Shown one piece after another: positions 1 to 8,112 of a stretch of 64,000 bases of DNA. Source of the DNA: Bacteroides caecimuris (GTDB taxonomy: Bacteria; Bacteroidota; Bacteroidia; Bacteroidales; Bacteroidaceae). The stretch is taken from NCBI RefSeq assembly GCF_001688725.2, contig NZ_CP015401.2, positions 558,001 through 622,000 of the forward strand. The letters run 5' to 3'. The translations under genes were made by a program, and so were the position numbers. Under the pieces are notes generated by a model, which saw nothing but the letters and a program-made list of their open reading frames with translations, made no database searches and was not told the DNA's origin. How positions within the stretch are numbered: the stretch's first letter is position 1; each line of letters starts with the position of its first letter.

Positions 1-1
1 C

Positions 2-667
2 AATCTGAAAGATTCCTTGTTTGAACGCCTCTACCGGAACTGTACTGCAACGGTTCATCGTTCCTACGATATGCTGTGCCGTCAAGGGCGAATGCATCCG
101 GAAGTTGCTTTGTTTGCCAATCGTGCCTTTTATGGAGGGCGTCTGATTCCTGTCGGCCTACCTCACCAAATAGAATCATCCGATGCCATCTGTCGCTTGG
201 CTTTTTATCCCTCTGTGCCGGAGAAGGTGGGAGCATCTGCAAAGATCAACTATTCGGAGGCACGTATTGTTGCCGGCTTAGCTGTTCGCATTTATGAAGA
301 TCATCAGACAGATTTTGACGAAGCCCGTACTTTAGGGATCATTACTCCTTACCGGAGTCAGATAGCATTGATAAAAAAAGAAATAGAATCATTAGGTATT
401 CCGGTGCTGAATCGAATTCTGGTTGACACAGTAGAACGGTTTCAGGGAAGCGAGCGTGATGTAATAATCTATTCCTTCTGTGTCAACTACCCTTACCAAT
501 TAAAATTTCTATCCAATTTGGCGGAAGAAGAGGGTGTTTTGATCGATCGAAAACTGAATGTTGCCTTGACTCGTGCAAGAAAACAAATGTTTATCACAGG
601 AGTTCCCGAACTACTCGAACGCAATCCGCTCTATGAAAGTTTATTAAAATTAATAGAAGGCTCCTGA
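2..667 (+). CDS. SF1 (DNA2/UPF1-type) helicase, C-terminal part, cut by window edge
   Basis: This is the last 221 codons of a longer gene; the frame is open to the left edge. The visible part has the second RecA-like domain of superfamily 1 helicases of the DNA2/NAM7/UPF1 type: GIITPYRSQ, then VDTVERFQGSERDVI (motif V region), then LNVALTRARKQMFITG (motif VI, with the arginine finger context). These proteins unwind nucleic acid with ATP; the exact substrate cannot be told from this part. The Walker A half lies outside the window. It has no evident link to the pectin genes that follow on the opposite strand, and two hairpin terminators lie downstream. The helicase family is secure; the specific role is not. 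Confidence 0.85.
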   Translation, partial: NLKDSLFERLYRNCTATVHRSYDMLCRQGRMHPEVALFANRAFYGGRLIPVGLPHQIESSDAICRLAFYPSVPEKVGASAKINYSEARIVAGLAVRIYEDHQTDFDEARTLGIITPYRSQIALIKKEIESLGIPVLNRILVDTVERFQGSERDVIIYSFCVNYPYQLKFLSNLAEEEGVLIDRKLNVALTRARKQMFITGVPELLERNPLYESLLKLIEGS

Positions 668-804
668 AAAATTGCATCATTTTTGCAGATGTTAGTTTTT
701 ATTCTCTCTTTATGTAATTCATTAACACCTCTATATTGAACAAACGCCTATATTTGCAACACGTTTTTTTCATAGAGATTTAGATTTAAGGTTAGAAGAA
801 TTGT

Positions 805-830
805 GGAAGTCGTGAGACTTCCCTTTTTTT
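805..830 (+). terminator. intrinsic terminator
   Basis: Seven-base-pair stem GGAAGTC/GACTTCC with a GTGA tetraloop, then a run of T. It is oriented for the + strand, about 140 bp after the helicase stop codon. Confidence 0.7.
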
Positions 831-931
831 CACCTTAACGTTTACTATACTTCATTATAGGAATGCAGAGACACTGTTTCTAGTGTTTTGGTTAAAAAAT
901 TTGCAGGAGGATGATGCAGGATAAGTAAACC

Positions 932-970
932 TAAAAAGCCTTCTTCGTGAGAAGAGGCTTTTTTATTTTT
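932..970 (+). terminator. intrinsic terminator
   Basis: Stem AAAAGCCTTCTTC / GAAGAGGCTTTT around a GTGA loop, followed by a T-rich tail. It shares the GTGA loop with the hairpin at 805-830. Confidence 0.7.
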
Positions 971-1000
971 TCATTTTTCATTTTTTTGAATAATTGGTTA

Positions 1001-1041
1001 AAACAAAAGAGTAACTCGGCGACGAGTTACTCTTTTGTTTT
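1001..1041. terminator. bidirectional terminator
   Basis: Long perfect hairpin with arms AACAAAAGAGTAACTCG / CGAGTTACTCTTTTGTT. It has A-rich and T-rich flanks, so it can work on both strands. It lies 26 bp after the stop codon of the minus-strand MFS transporter. Confidence 0.75.
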
Positions 1042-1067
1042 TAACGATTCTATGTGTTCGGATAGAT

Positions 1068-2585
1068 TTACTCTAATACGATAGGTTTGTATTTCGGAAC
1101 TAATGCCTTCATGATAACCCAACCCAACAGATAAGCTACTGCACATACGCAGAAGATAACGAAATATCCGGCTGGTTTACCTTCGAATCCCATGAATGTC
1201 ATGGCTGGGTGTACGAATTGTGCTCCTTGTTCGAGTAACTCTTTCGTCATTTCCACCTCTTTGCCGTCGATCATCGTTGTTCCGGAAGCATATACGAACA
1301 AGTTACCTGCCACTTTCTGAAGAATCATAGAGCCTACGCCTCCTGCCATACCACCTATACCGGTGATACTTGCAATAGCTGTTCTTGGGAACATATCGCC
1401 TACGGTAGAGAATATATTGGCCGACCAGGATTGATGAGCAGCTCCACCAATACCGATTAAGATAACTGGGAACCATGGAGAAACAGTACCTAACGGTTGT
1501 GCTAACAGTACAACCAGCGGGAAGAAGGCGAAGATTAGCATCGCTTTCATACGGGCTGCATACGGATTCATACCTGTTCTGTTGATGAAGATAGTAGGTA
1601 GTTTACCACCATAGATAGATAACATAGTCACTGCATAAAGCGTAAAGATCAACGCCATACCCAGCGGGTCGGAGGTTTTGATACCGAATTGTGTATTCAG
1701 ATAAGACGGAGTCCAGAAAAGGAAGAACCACCATACGCCGTCAGTCATGAACTTACCGAAGACGAAGGCCCATGTTTGTTTGTAGCTGAAACATTGCCAG
1801 AACTTCATTCTCTTTTCATCTTTCTCGTCTGTCATTGGAGCACTGCCTGCTTCGCGATTATCTTGCTCGATGTAATCAAGCTCTGCCTGATTGACATGTT
1901 TGCTTTTCGACGGGGCATCGTACATAAATATCCAGAAGCCCATCCAAATAAAGCCAAGTCCACCAATTACGATAAATGCCATTTCCCAACCGAACATTTT
2001 TGCCAGAATAGGAATGGAAAGAGGAGCGATCAATGCTCCGATAGATGCACCGGCATTAAAGATAGAAGTAGCATAAGCACGGTCTTTTTTAGGGAAGTAC
2101 TCTGCGGTTACTTTAATAGCAGCAGGGAAGTTACCGGCTTCTCCTAAAGCGAGGATACAGCGGGCGGCGAGGAAGCAGTACATACTGATAGTAGCAATAG
2201 TCACTACCACGTCTCCTGTGGCACCGGCCAGTTCTGCTGCACTATGAAGTCCAACTTGTGCTTCTGTAACAATACCACAAACGGCATGAAGACAAGCACC
2301 TGCCGACCAGACACCGATAGCCCATAAAAATCCTTTTTTAGTTCCCATCCAGTCGACAAAACGACCGGCAAACAGCATACATATAGCGTATACAATGGAG
2401 AAAACAGAAGTAATAGTACCGTAGTGAGATTCGTCCCAGTGGAATTCCGGTTTGATAAATTCATCCCACGTCAATGAGAGAACCTGACGGTCGAGATAGT
2501 TAACTGTAGTAGCAAAAAATAGCATAGCACAGATGGTCCATCTGTAGTTGGTCATCTTTTCGCCTGTTTTTTGAAATGCATTCAT
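1068..2585 (-). CDS. MFS hexuronate/anion:cation symporter (ExuT-like)
   Basis: Inner-membrane transporter of the major facilitator superfamily, anion:cation symporter branch (hexuronate, galactonate and glucarate transporters). About 12 hydrophobic segments are visible. The N-terminal block has NYLDRQVLS and the loop FAGRFVDWMGTKKG, the family's motif A region; CILALGEAGNFPAAIK is the typical fourth helix of ExuT/DgoT relatives. The ATG at 2585 was chosen: the upstream in-frame TTG at 2621 falls inside a -7-like element (GACCTTTG on the minus strand, 2619-2626). Next to kduI and a pectin degradation locus it most likely imports galacturonate or unsaturated uronate products. The exact substrate is inferred. 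Length is about 505 aa, somewhat longer than E. coli ExuT because of an insertion near residues 110-145. Confidence 0.88.
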   Translation of the reverse strand: MNAFQKTGEKMTNYRWTICAMLFFATTVNYLDRQVLSLTWDEFIKPEFHWDESHYGTITSVFSIVYAICMLFAGRFVDWMGTKKGFLWAIGVWSAGACLHAVCGIVTEAQVGLHSAAELAGATGDVVVTIATISMYCFLAARCILALGEAGNFPAAIKVTAEYFPKKDRAYATSIFNAGASIGALIAPLSIPILAKMFGWEMAFIVIGGLGFIWMGFWIFMYDAPSKSKHVNQAELDYIEQDNREAGSAPMTDEKDEKRMKFWQCFSYKQTWAFVFGKFMTDGVWWFFLFWTPSYLNTQFGIKTSDPLGMALIFTLYAVTMLSIYGGKLPTIFINRTGMNPYAARMKAMLIFAFFPLVVLLAQPLGTVSPWFPVILIGIGGAAHQSWSANIFSTVGDMFPRTAIASITGIGGMAGGVGSMILQKVAGNLFVYASGTTMIDGKEVEMTKELLEQGAQFVHPAMTFMGFEGKPAGYFVIFCVCAVAYLLGWVIMKALVPKYKPIVLE

Positions 2586-2807
2586 GATAATGGATTTAAA
2601 TAGATTTTGTTTCGTTGACAAAGGTCGGTATTTCGACTGAATTTTATTTGTAAAATTTGGTCAAAATCATGTATTATTCGTTGCATTATATATGCTATTT
2701 GTTTCAAAGGGTATAAAAATGTCTCATAGCATTATCATTTACAACGTTGGGGGTAATACAGAAAGAAAATAAGCGTATTTATAAATCAAGAGCAAATGAG
2801 TCTAATC

Positions 2808-2886
2808 TTTTAGACGCAGATGACGCGGATAATGCGAATCCTTATTTTTTGATCCGTGCTATCCGCGTTATCTGCGTCTGAAAAAT
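2808..2886. repeat. intergenic inverted repeat (GACGCAGAT...ATCTGCGTC type)
   Basis: A 79-bp imperfect hairpin. Its arms begin TTTAGACGCAGATGACGCGG and end CCGCGTTATCTGCGTCTGAAA. The arms also contain the internal repeated word CGCGGAT/CCGCG. It lies between kduI and the MFS gene, both on the minus strand. It may act as a partial terminator or mRNA-stabilising structure; there is no clean U-run. The word pattern resembles dispersed intergenic repeats in Bacteroidetes, from memory and not checked here. Confidence 0.6.
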
Positions 2887-2913
2887 TATATGTCATACAG
2901 GAATACGCAACGG

Positions 2914-3834
2914 TTAGCGCATTTCTGTATATTTGATCTTGTCCATGTCTCCGTAATCGAGGTTTTCACCTGCCATACCCCATATAAACATGTAGTTGCT
3001 TGTTCCGGCAGCAGCGTGGATAGACCATTCCGGTGACATGATAGCTTGTTCGTTCTGCATCCATACGACGCGTTCTTCTTGAGGTTCGCCCATGAAGTGA
3101 CAGATAGCATTTCCTTCCGGTACATTGAAGTAGAAGTATGCTTCTACACGACGAGAGTGAGTGTGTGCCGGCATGGTGTTCCATACGCTACCCGGTTTCA
3201 GTTCAGTCAATCCCATTTGCAGTTGGCAAGGACCTTCTTCAAGTACATTGTTCACAATCAACTGGTTGATAACGCGGTCGTTGCTTTCTTCCAATTTTCC
3301 GGCAGCAAATGAGTTTGCTTTCAGAGAACCTTTACGTCCGTCGATAGTAATCAATTGAGTCTTGTATTCCTTGTGGGCAGTAGCCGAGTTGATGTAGAAT
3401 TTGGCAGGATTGCTGGAATCTTTGCTTTTGAAAGTCACTTTCTGCTTGCCTCTACCTACGTACAGAGCATCTTTGAATTTCAGCGTATATTCTTTACCGT
3501 CTACGGTTACGATACCTTCGCCACCAATGTTGATGACACCTAGTTCGCGGCGTTCGAGGAAGAATTTAGATTTCAGCGGGTCGATTGTTTCAAGTACCAA
3601 TTCTTTTGTTGCAGGTACTGCGCCACCGAAGATCAGACGATCGTACATAGAATAAGTAACGTTGATTTCGTTCGGAATCATTACTTTTTCCATCAGGAAG
3701 CTACTACGCAAGCGCTTAGTGTCATACGTTTTCACGTCTTGCGGGCTGCAAGCCACTTGCATCTTGTAATTCACCTGGGCGGAGGCAGACATTGCTGCGA
3801 TACCCAACATCATTGCAATTGCTAATTTTTTCAT
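2914..3834 (-). CDS. kduI: 5-keto-4-deoxyuronate isomerase with signal peptide
   Basis: KduI converts 5-keto-4-deoxyuronate, from unsaturated galacturonate released by pectate lyases and GH105 enzymes, to 2,5-diketo-3-deoxygluconate. The whole cupin protein is present: [15 protein letters not shown], then the metal site [16 protein letters not shown], then WSIHAA. The ligands fall at His224, His226, Glu231 and His273, exactly 28 residues after the known zinc ligands of E. coli KduI (196, 198, 203, 245). Unlike the cytosolic enzyme it opens with a textbook Sec signal, [20 protein letters not shown], so it should be periplasmic. A cytosolic start at Met25 aligns roughly with the E. coli N terminus but leaves the signal-like codons unexplained. 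It lies 53 bp after the PTS IIC-like gene and is probably co-transcribed with it. Confidence 0.93.
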   Translation of the reverse strand: MKKLAIAMMLGIAAMSASAQVNYKMQVACSPQDVKTYDTKRLRSSFLMEKVMIPNEINVTYSMYDRLIFGGAVPATKELVLETIDPLKSKFFLERRELGVINIGGEGIVTVDGKEYTLKFKDALYVGRGKQKVTFKSKDSSNPAKFYINSATAHKEYKTQLITIDGRKGSLKANSFAAGKLEESNDRVINQLIVNNVLEEGPCQLQMGLTELKPGSVWNTMPAHTHSRRVEAYFYFNVPEGNAICHFMGEPQEERVVWMQNEQAIMSPEWSIHAAAGTSNYMFIWGMAGENLDYGDMDKIKYTEMR

Positions 3835-3887
3835 TTTTCGAGTTTTTTATTATATACTACTTATTATCAGTTAAAGTCTTCTTCGAC

Positions 3888-5294
3888 TTATTCCTTATTA
3901 CTGTTTAATGTGTTCTTTGCGTCGTTTCTGGTCATGCGGATACGGTTGTAGATAGCCATTCCGAGTGCCAGTGCCACGAGGATAGCAGGGCCGATAATCT
4001 TCAGACTATAAGTCAGGTGGAAGATACCCCAACAGAAGAGACTGGAAGCAAAGTCGAGTGCTCCACCTTCGAAACCGGCGGGGATATTCACTGTCGGGTC
4101 GCCTGTTGCTTCGTATACATCTTTAGCAGCCAGTGTGAAGAAGCCTGCCAGTCCTGTTACGAAATACAAACCTACAATCAATGCCACCAGACCGATAATA
4201 AATGATTTCACTACGTTACCTTTTGTGATAGGCAGAATCATCGGGAACAGGTAGAACATACCTGCCAGAGAAGCCAGCGGTAAGAAACGGTTGCCCGGAA
4301 GGATAACAGCCAGAAAGATTGTGACAGGAATCAACAGCAGAGATACTACCAAGGTAGTCGGGTGACCGATAACCAATGCAGGGCTCATACCGATGCTCAG
4401 TCCTGTGTTACTCTTATATTTTTTAGCGATCAGTTCGCGGGTAGCGTCAGAGATCGGTTTCAAACCTTCGATAAAGAGGCTGGTGATACGTGGAATTAAT
4501 TCCATCACCGCACCCATCTTGATACCCAGTCCTAATATACTTGGGATACTGTCTACTACTTCTTTCCAGCTTCCGCAGCCTAATGCACCGATACCGCAAC
4601 CGATTACGATACCCAAGAACAACGGTTCACCCATCAATCCGAATTTATTTTTCATGCCTTCAGAATCGATATTCAGTTTGTCGAATCCCGGAATTTTATC
4701 CAATAGTTTATTGATTACAATAGCAAACGGAACAAAACTTTGGCAGAACGGTTGAGGAATAGAGATACCGTCCATTTTATCATAGAACTTCTGGAAGGCA
4801 GGAGCAGTCATATCAGCCATTACCAGCGTAATGATGTAGCAGATGATGGCAGCGAAGAATCCCCAATAGATATTGTCGGAAGCAAAGTAGACGATAGCAC
4901 CGATAAATGCGAAGTGCCAATAGTTCCAAAGGTCGATATTGACGGTACGGGTTGTTTTGGTAAGCAACATTAATAAATTGACTCCCAAGCAAACAGGGAT
5001 AATGAAAGCACCGACTGAAGTGTTGTAAGCTACCGCCGCAGCAGAAGGCCAACCCATGTCGAAAATTCCCAATTCCAATCCGTAGATTTCAACCATTTTA
5101 CTTAATGCCGGACCCAGGCTGCTGGTGAGCAATGCCGTCACTACTGATAAACCAACGAAACCGACACCAACCAACAAACCGCTCTTCAGCGCTTTGGGAA
5201 GTTTAATACCGATACATACTCCTAAAATCGTGAAAATGATTGGCATCATTACTGCCGCTCCAAGACCGATAATGTACTTAAATACTTCTTCCAT
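3888..5294 (-). CDS. orphan PTS galactitol-type IIC permease (EIIC-Gat family)
   Basis: A 468-aa polytopic membrane protein of the galactitol-type PTS EIIC family. It has many hydrophobic segments and the conserved stretches GLSVVTALLTSSLGPA, FDMGWPSAAAVAYNTSVGA and GMSPALVIGHPTT. In a normal PTS, EIIC moves the sugar while EIIB phosphorylates it. No EIIA, EIIB, HPr or EI is encoded in this window, and Bacteroides are generally regarded as lacking a working PTS. It may therefore act as an uncoupled permease, probably for a uronate-derived product given kduI downstream. A strong promoter lies upstream (TTTG-N20-TACTTTTG, minus strand, 5369-5400). The family call is good; the transport mode and substrate are inference. 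Confidence 0.85.
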   Translation of the reverse strand: MEEVFKYIIGLGAAVMMPIIFTILGVCIGIKLPKALKSGLLVGVGFVGLSVVTALLTSSLGPALSKMVEIYGLELGIFDMGWPSAAAVAYNTSVGAFIIPVCLGVNLLMLLTKTTRTVNIDLWNYWHFAFIGAIVYFASDNIYWGFFAAIICYIITLVMADMTAPAFQKFYDKMDGISIPQPFCQSFVPFAIVINKLLDKIPGFDKLNIDSEGMKNKFGLMGEPLFLGIVIGCGIGALGCGSWKEVVDSIPSILGLGIKMGAVMELIPRITSLFIEGLKPISDATRELIAKKYKSNTGLSIGMSPALVIGHPTTLVVSLLLIPVTIFLAVILPGNRFLPLASLAGMFYLFPMILPITKGNVVKSFIIGLVALIVGLYFVTGLAGFFTLAAKDVYEATGDPTVNIPAGFEGGALDFASSLFCWGIFHLTYSLKIIGPAILVALALGMAIYNRIRMTRNDAKNTLNSNKE

Positions 5295-5595
5295 TCTGTT
5301 CTATTTTTTCTCTGTTTTAATGATAAATTACCTGTGTTTCCCCAGAGGGTATTAGTTGTAAACCGTGCCAAAAGTAAGACCTTTTTTGCTTTCTTCCAAA
5401 ACGAAACTCTTAATTTATGAGATATTGCATCAAAAATGGACATTTTTGACGTTTGCGTGCACAAAATTAGTCGTTTCCGTGCACGAAAAACAAAAAATGC
5501 ACCTACTTGACTAAAAAATCCCACTGGGTTTGGAGGAAAAACACTACTTTCGTACCGTGAAAAAAGACTATGTTGAATCCTTAAAATAACAAACC
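5295..5595. promoter_or_regulatory. divergent control region between IIC/kduI and GH105/CE8
   Basis: A minus-strand promoter matches the Bacteroides consensus perfectly: -7 TACTTTTG (complement of 5369-5376), 20 bp, -33 TTTG (complement of 5397-5400). Upstream of it are a 9+9-bp palindrome TCAAAAATG-GA-CATTTTTGA (5430-5449), a direct repeat CGTTT(G/C)CGTGCAC at 5450-5462 and 5472-5484 with a spacing of 22 bp, and AAACAAAAAATGCAC (5488-5502). The last word recurs between SusC and PL1 at 23410-23424. A plus-strand -7-like TACTTTCG lies at 5545-5552. The repeats are good candidates for AraC-type binding by the hybrid regulator at 11.6 kb; that link is inferred. Confidence 0.65.
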
Positions 5596-6795
5596 ATGAG
5601 ACGAACTCCTTTTTATAATTTTTTTATAGTGGTTTTATTGGTTGCAATGACCGCTTCCGTATCGGCACAACAGGTAGACAGCAAGCTTCCCTGGTCTGTG
5701 CGACTGACTGAATCGGAAATGATCCGTTACCCCGAATCCTGGCAGCTCGACTTTCAGCCGAAACTGAAGTGGGATTATTGCCACGGACTTGAACTGGGAG
5801 CTATGCTTGATGTGTACGACACTTATGGCGACAAGAAAATTCGCGATTACGCCATCGCGTATGCGGATACAATGGTGCACGAGGACGGAAGCATTACCGC
5901 TTATAAATTAACCGATTATAGCCTCGACCGCATCAACTCCGGAAAAATCCTTTTCCGTATCTATGAGCAAACCAAGAATCCTAAATATAAGAAAGCGCTC
6001 GATCTGCTTTATAGCCAGTTTGAAGGACAACCGCGCAATGAGGACGGGGGCTTTTGGCATAAAAAGATTTATCCCCACCAAATGTGGCTGGACGGAATTT
6101 ACATGGGAGCTCCTTTCTATGCAGAATATGCATTCCGCAATAATCTTCCGCAGGACTATGCAGATGTAATCAACCAGTTTGTCACTTGTGCCCGTCATAC
6201 ATACGATCCTAAAAATGGTCTTTATCGTCATGCGTGCGATGTAAGCCGCACCGAACGTTGGGCGGATCAGGTGACCGGACAGTCGAAACATACATGGGGA
6301 CGTGCGATGGGATGGTATGCGATGGCATTGGTGGATGTGCTCGAATTTATTCCGCAGCATGAAGCCGGAAGAGATTCCCTGCTTGATATATTGAATAATG
6401 TAGCTGTGCAGGTGAAGAAACTTCAGGATCCGAAGACCGGAGGATGGTATCAGGTGATGGACCGGAGTGGTGATAAGGGTAATTACGTAGAATCTTCTTG
6501 TTCCGCTATGTTTATTTATTCGCTCTTTAAGGCGGTTCGTTTGGGATATATTGAGAAGTCTTATCTGGATGTGGCATTAAAAGGCTACAAAGGATTTCTG
6601 GATAATTTTATCGAAGTGGACAAGAACGGATTGGTAACCATCACCAAGGCTTGTGCAGTGGCAGGATTGGGAGGAAAGGTATATCGTTCCGGCGATTATG
6701 ACTATTATATTAATGAAACTATCCGCAATAACGATCCTAAAGCTGTAGGACCATTTATTATGGCTAGCTTGGAATACGAACGTTTACAAAAGTAA
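5596..6795 (+). CDS. GH105 unsaturated galacturonyl/rhamnogalacturonyl hydrolase
   Basis: GH105 enzymes remove the 4,5-unsaturated uronic acid from the non-reducing end of oligosaccharides made by pectate or rhamnogalacturonan lyases, by hydrating the double bond. The alpha/alpha-barrel family pattern is clear: WDYCHGLELGAM (residues 59-70), PHQMWLDGIYMG with the expected catalytic Asp166, HTWGRAMGWYAMAL, and SSCSAMFIY. Residues 1-24 form a signal peptide ending in SVSA, so it acts in the periplasm. Length of 399 aa is usual for the Bacteroides members. The CE8 gene follows after 9 bp, so the two form an operon. Activity on homogalacturonan rather than RG-I products is inferred from the neighbours. 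Confidence 0.93.
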   Translation: MRRTPFYNFFIVVLLVAMTASVSAQQVDSKLPWSVRLTESEMIRYPESWQLDFQPKLKWDYCHGLELGAMLDVYDTYGDKKIRDYAIAYADTMVHEDGSITAYKLTDYSLDRINSGKILFRIYEQTKNPKYKKALDLLYSQFEGQPRNEDGGFWHKKIYPHQMWLDGIYMGAPFYAEYAFRNNLPQDYADVINQFVTCARHTYDPKNGLYRHACDVSRTERWADQVTGQSKHTWGRAMGWYAMALVDVLEFIPQHEAGRDSLLDILNNVAVQVKKLQDPKTGGWYQVMDRSGDKGNYVESSCSAMFIYSLFKAVRLGYIEKSYLDVALKGYKGFLDNFIEVDKNGLVTITKACAVAGLGGKVYRSGDYDYYINETIRNNDPKAVGPFIMASLEYERLQK

Positions 6796-6804
6796 TTTCC
6801 GACA

Positions 6805-7776
6805 ATGAAAAGGACTATTTTTAAAGGAATGATGTGTTTGCTTCTACTGGGTGTGGGAGCAACATCTGTTTATGCACAACAACAGCAACGCAAAGACACA
6901 TTAGTCGTGGCACGCGACGGGACAAGGGAGTATCGTAACATTCAGGAAGCCGTGGAAGCTGTCCGCGCTTTTATGGATTATACGGTGACGATCTATATCA
7001 AGAACGGTATATACAAAGAAAAACTGGTCATTCCTTCCTGGGTAAAGAATGTGCAATTAGTGGGCGAAAGCGCAGAAAAAACGATTATCACTTATGATGA
7101 CCATGCCAATATCAATAAGATGGGTACTTTCCGCACCTATACGGTCAAAGTGGAAGGGAGTGACATCACTTTCAAAGACCTGACGATTGAAAATAATGCG
7201 GCTCCACTGGGACAAGCGGTAGCTCTTCACACCGAAGGTAATAGACTGATGTTTGTCAACTGTCGTTTCCTGGGAAATCAGGATACTATTTACACAGGTA
7301 CCGAAGGAGCCCGTCTCTTATTCACGAATTGCTATATCGAGGGAACTACCGATTTTATTTTTGGTCCTTCCACCGCTCTATTCGAATATTGTGAACTGCA
7401 TAGTAAACGTGATTCGTATATCACTGCCGCTTCCACTCCTCAAAGTGAAGAGTTTGGTTATGTTTTCAAAAACTGTAAGTTGACGGCCGCTCCGGGAGTG
7501 AAAAAAGTATATTTGGGTCGTCCGTGGCGTCCTTATGCGGCAACGGTCTTTATCAATTGTGAGTTTGGTAATCATATTCGTCCCGAAGGATGGCACAATT
7601 GGAGGAATCCGGAGAACGAAAAGACAGCCCGTTATGCCGAATTTGGAAATACAGGCGAAGGTGCAGGTGCATCGAGACGTGTGGCATGGGGGAAACAACT
7701 CACAAAAAAGGAAGCATTGAGGTACACGCCGGAGAATATCTTTAAAGAAAGCAGCAACTGGTATCCTTATAAGTAG
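6805..7776 (+). CDS. CE8 pectin methylesterase
   Basis: Pectinesterase that removes methyl groups from C6 of galacturonate in homogalacturonan, preparing it for PL1 lyases. The family blocks appear in order: GQAVALH (136-142), FLGNQDTIYTG with acid/base Asp160, EGTTDFIFG with nucleophile Asp183, and YLGRPWRP with Arg239. A signal peptide runs to about residue 24 (VYAQ), which predicts a periplasmic or secreted protein. It is a single-domain 323-aa enzyme. It is co-transcribed with GH105 9 bp upstream. The downstream gap holds a 22-bp repeat array, after which a second CE8 domain occurs in the CE12-CE8 fusion. Confidence 0.95.
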   Translation: MKRTIFKGMMCLLLLGVGATSVYAQQQQRKDTLVVARDGTREYRNIQEAVEAVRAFMDYTVTIYIKNGIYKEKLVIPSWVKNVQLVGESAEKTIITYDDHANINKMGTFRTYTVKVEGSDITFKDLTIENNAAPLGQAVALHTEGNRLMFVNCRFLGNQDTIYTGTEGARLLFTNCYIEGTTDFIFGPSTALFEYCELHSKRDSYITAASTPQSEEFGYVFKNCKLTAAPGVKKVYLGRPWRPYAATVFINCEFGNHIRPEGWHNWRNPENEKTARYAEFGNTGEGAGASRRVAWGKQLTKKEALRYTPENIFKESSNWYPYK

Positions 7777-8112
7777 AAACATTAGCGCTTCTGATAGCTT
7801 CTACGCTACGAAATATTTGTTTCTGACCTTGAAACCATTAGCTTCATCGCTTGGAATTGTTGTTCCCATTACTTGAAACTTGAGTTTCTTCAGCGTGAAA
7901 CTAAAGTTTCTAACGCTTGAAACTAATAGTTTCGTATAGCGAAACACTTTGTTCCGATAAGGATAAGCAAACTTAGATACGAGAGAAATGTAGCTTCCGG
8001 TAGCTTTTGGAAACAAAGAAGGTTGGGAAGCGGTGAATAGGGCGTTTGATGGATGCCGGTGATAGGTGAAAGAGAAAAATGATTTTTTGTTATAGAGTGT
8101 AGTATAAAGAAA
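7777..8112. other. 336-bp gap holding a 22-bp palindrome array
   Basis: No gene is supported here. Positions 7810-7955 hold the tandem array listed separately. The remaining part (7956-8112) shows no obvious -33/-7 promoter pair for the CE12-CE8 gene. Confidence 0.6.
7810..7955. repeat. 22-bp-phased array of GAAAC-N-GTTTC palindromes
   Basis: Palindromic cores start at 7810, 7831, 7853, 7875, 7897, 7919 and 7941, so the step is 22 bp (21 once). The best units are GAAACTTGAGTTTC, GAAACTAAAGTTTC and GAAACTAATAGTTTC; outer units are degenerate (GGAATTGTTGTTCC). The 7-8 bp between palindromes often contain CGCTT, CGT or ACTT. It lies between two genes on the same strand. Function is unknown. Confidence 0.8.

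Larger units (their letters stand above)
749..970 (+). ncRNA. candidate small RNA unit (promoter to terminators)
   Basis: TATATTTG at 749-756 fits the Bacteroides -7 consensus TAnnTTTG, though no TTTG lies at the right distance upstream. About 50 bases later the stem GGAAGTC/GACTTCC (805-822) is followed by seven T. A second stem (933-946 with 951-964) is followed by a long T-rich run. A transcript of roughly 65 or 200 nt is therefore possible. The longer form is in the size range of 6S-type RNAs, but I cannot show the characteristic fold by eye. The hairpins may simply terminate the helicase gene. Confidence 0.35.
668..1067. other. 400-bp noncoding region with one promoter and three hairpins
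   Basis: No convincing reading frame is present. From left to right it holds a perfect TATATTTG -7 element (749-756), a first hairpin with T-run (805-830), a second hairpin with T-run (932-970) and a third symmetric hairpin (1001-1041). The third can end transcription of the convergent MFS gene. The first two point in the + direction, so together with the promoter they delimit a possible small RNA. Confidence 0.6.
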
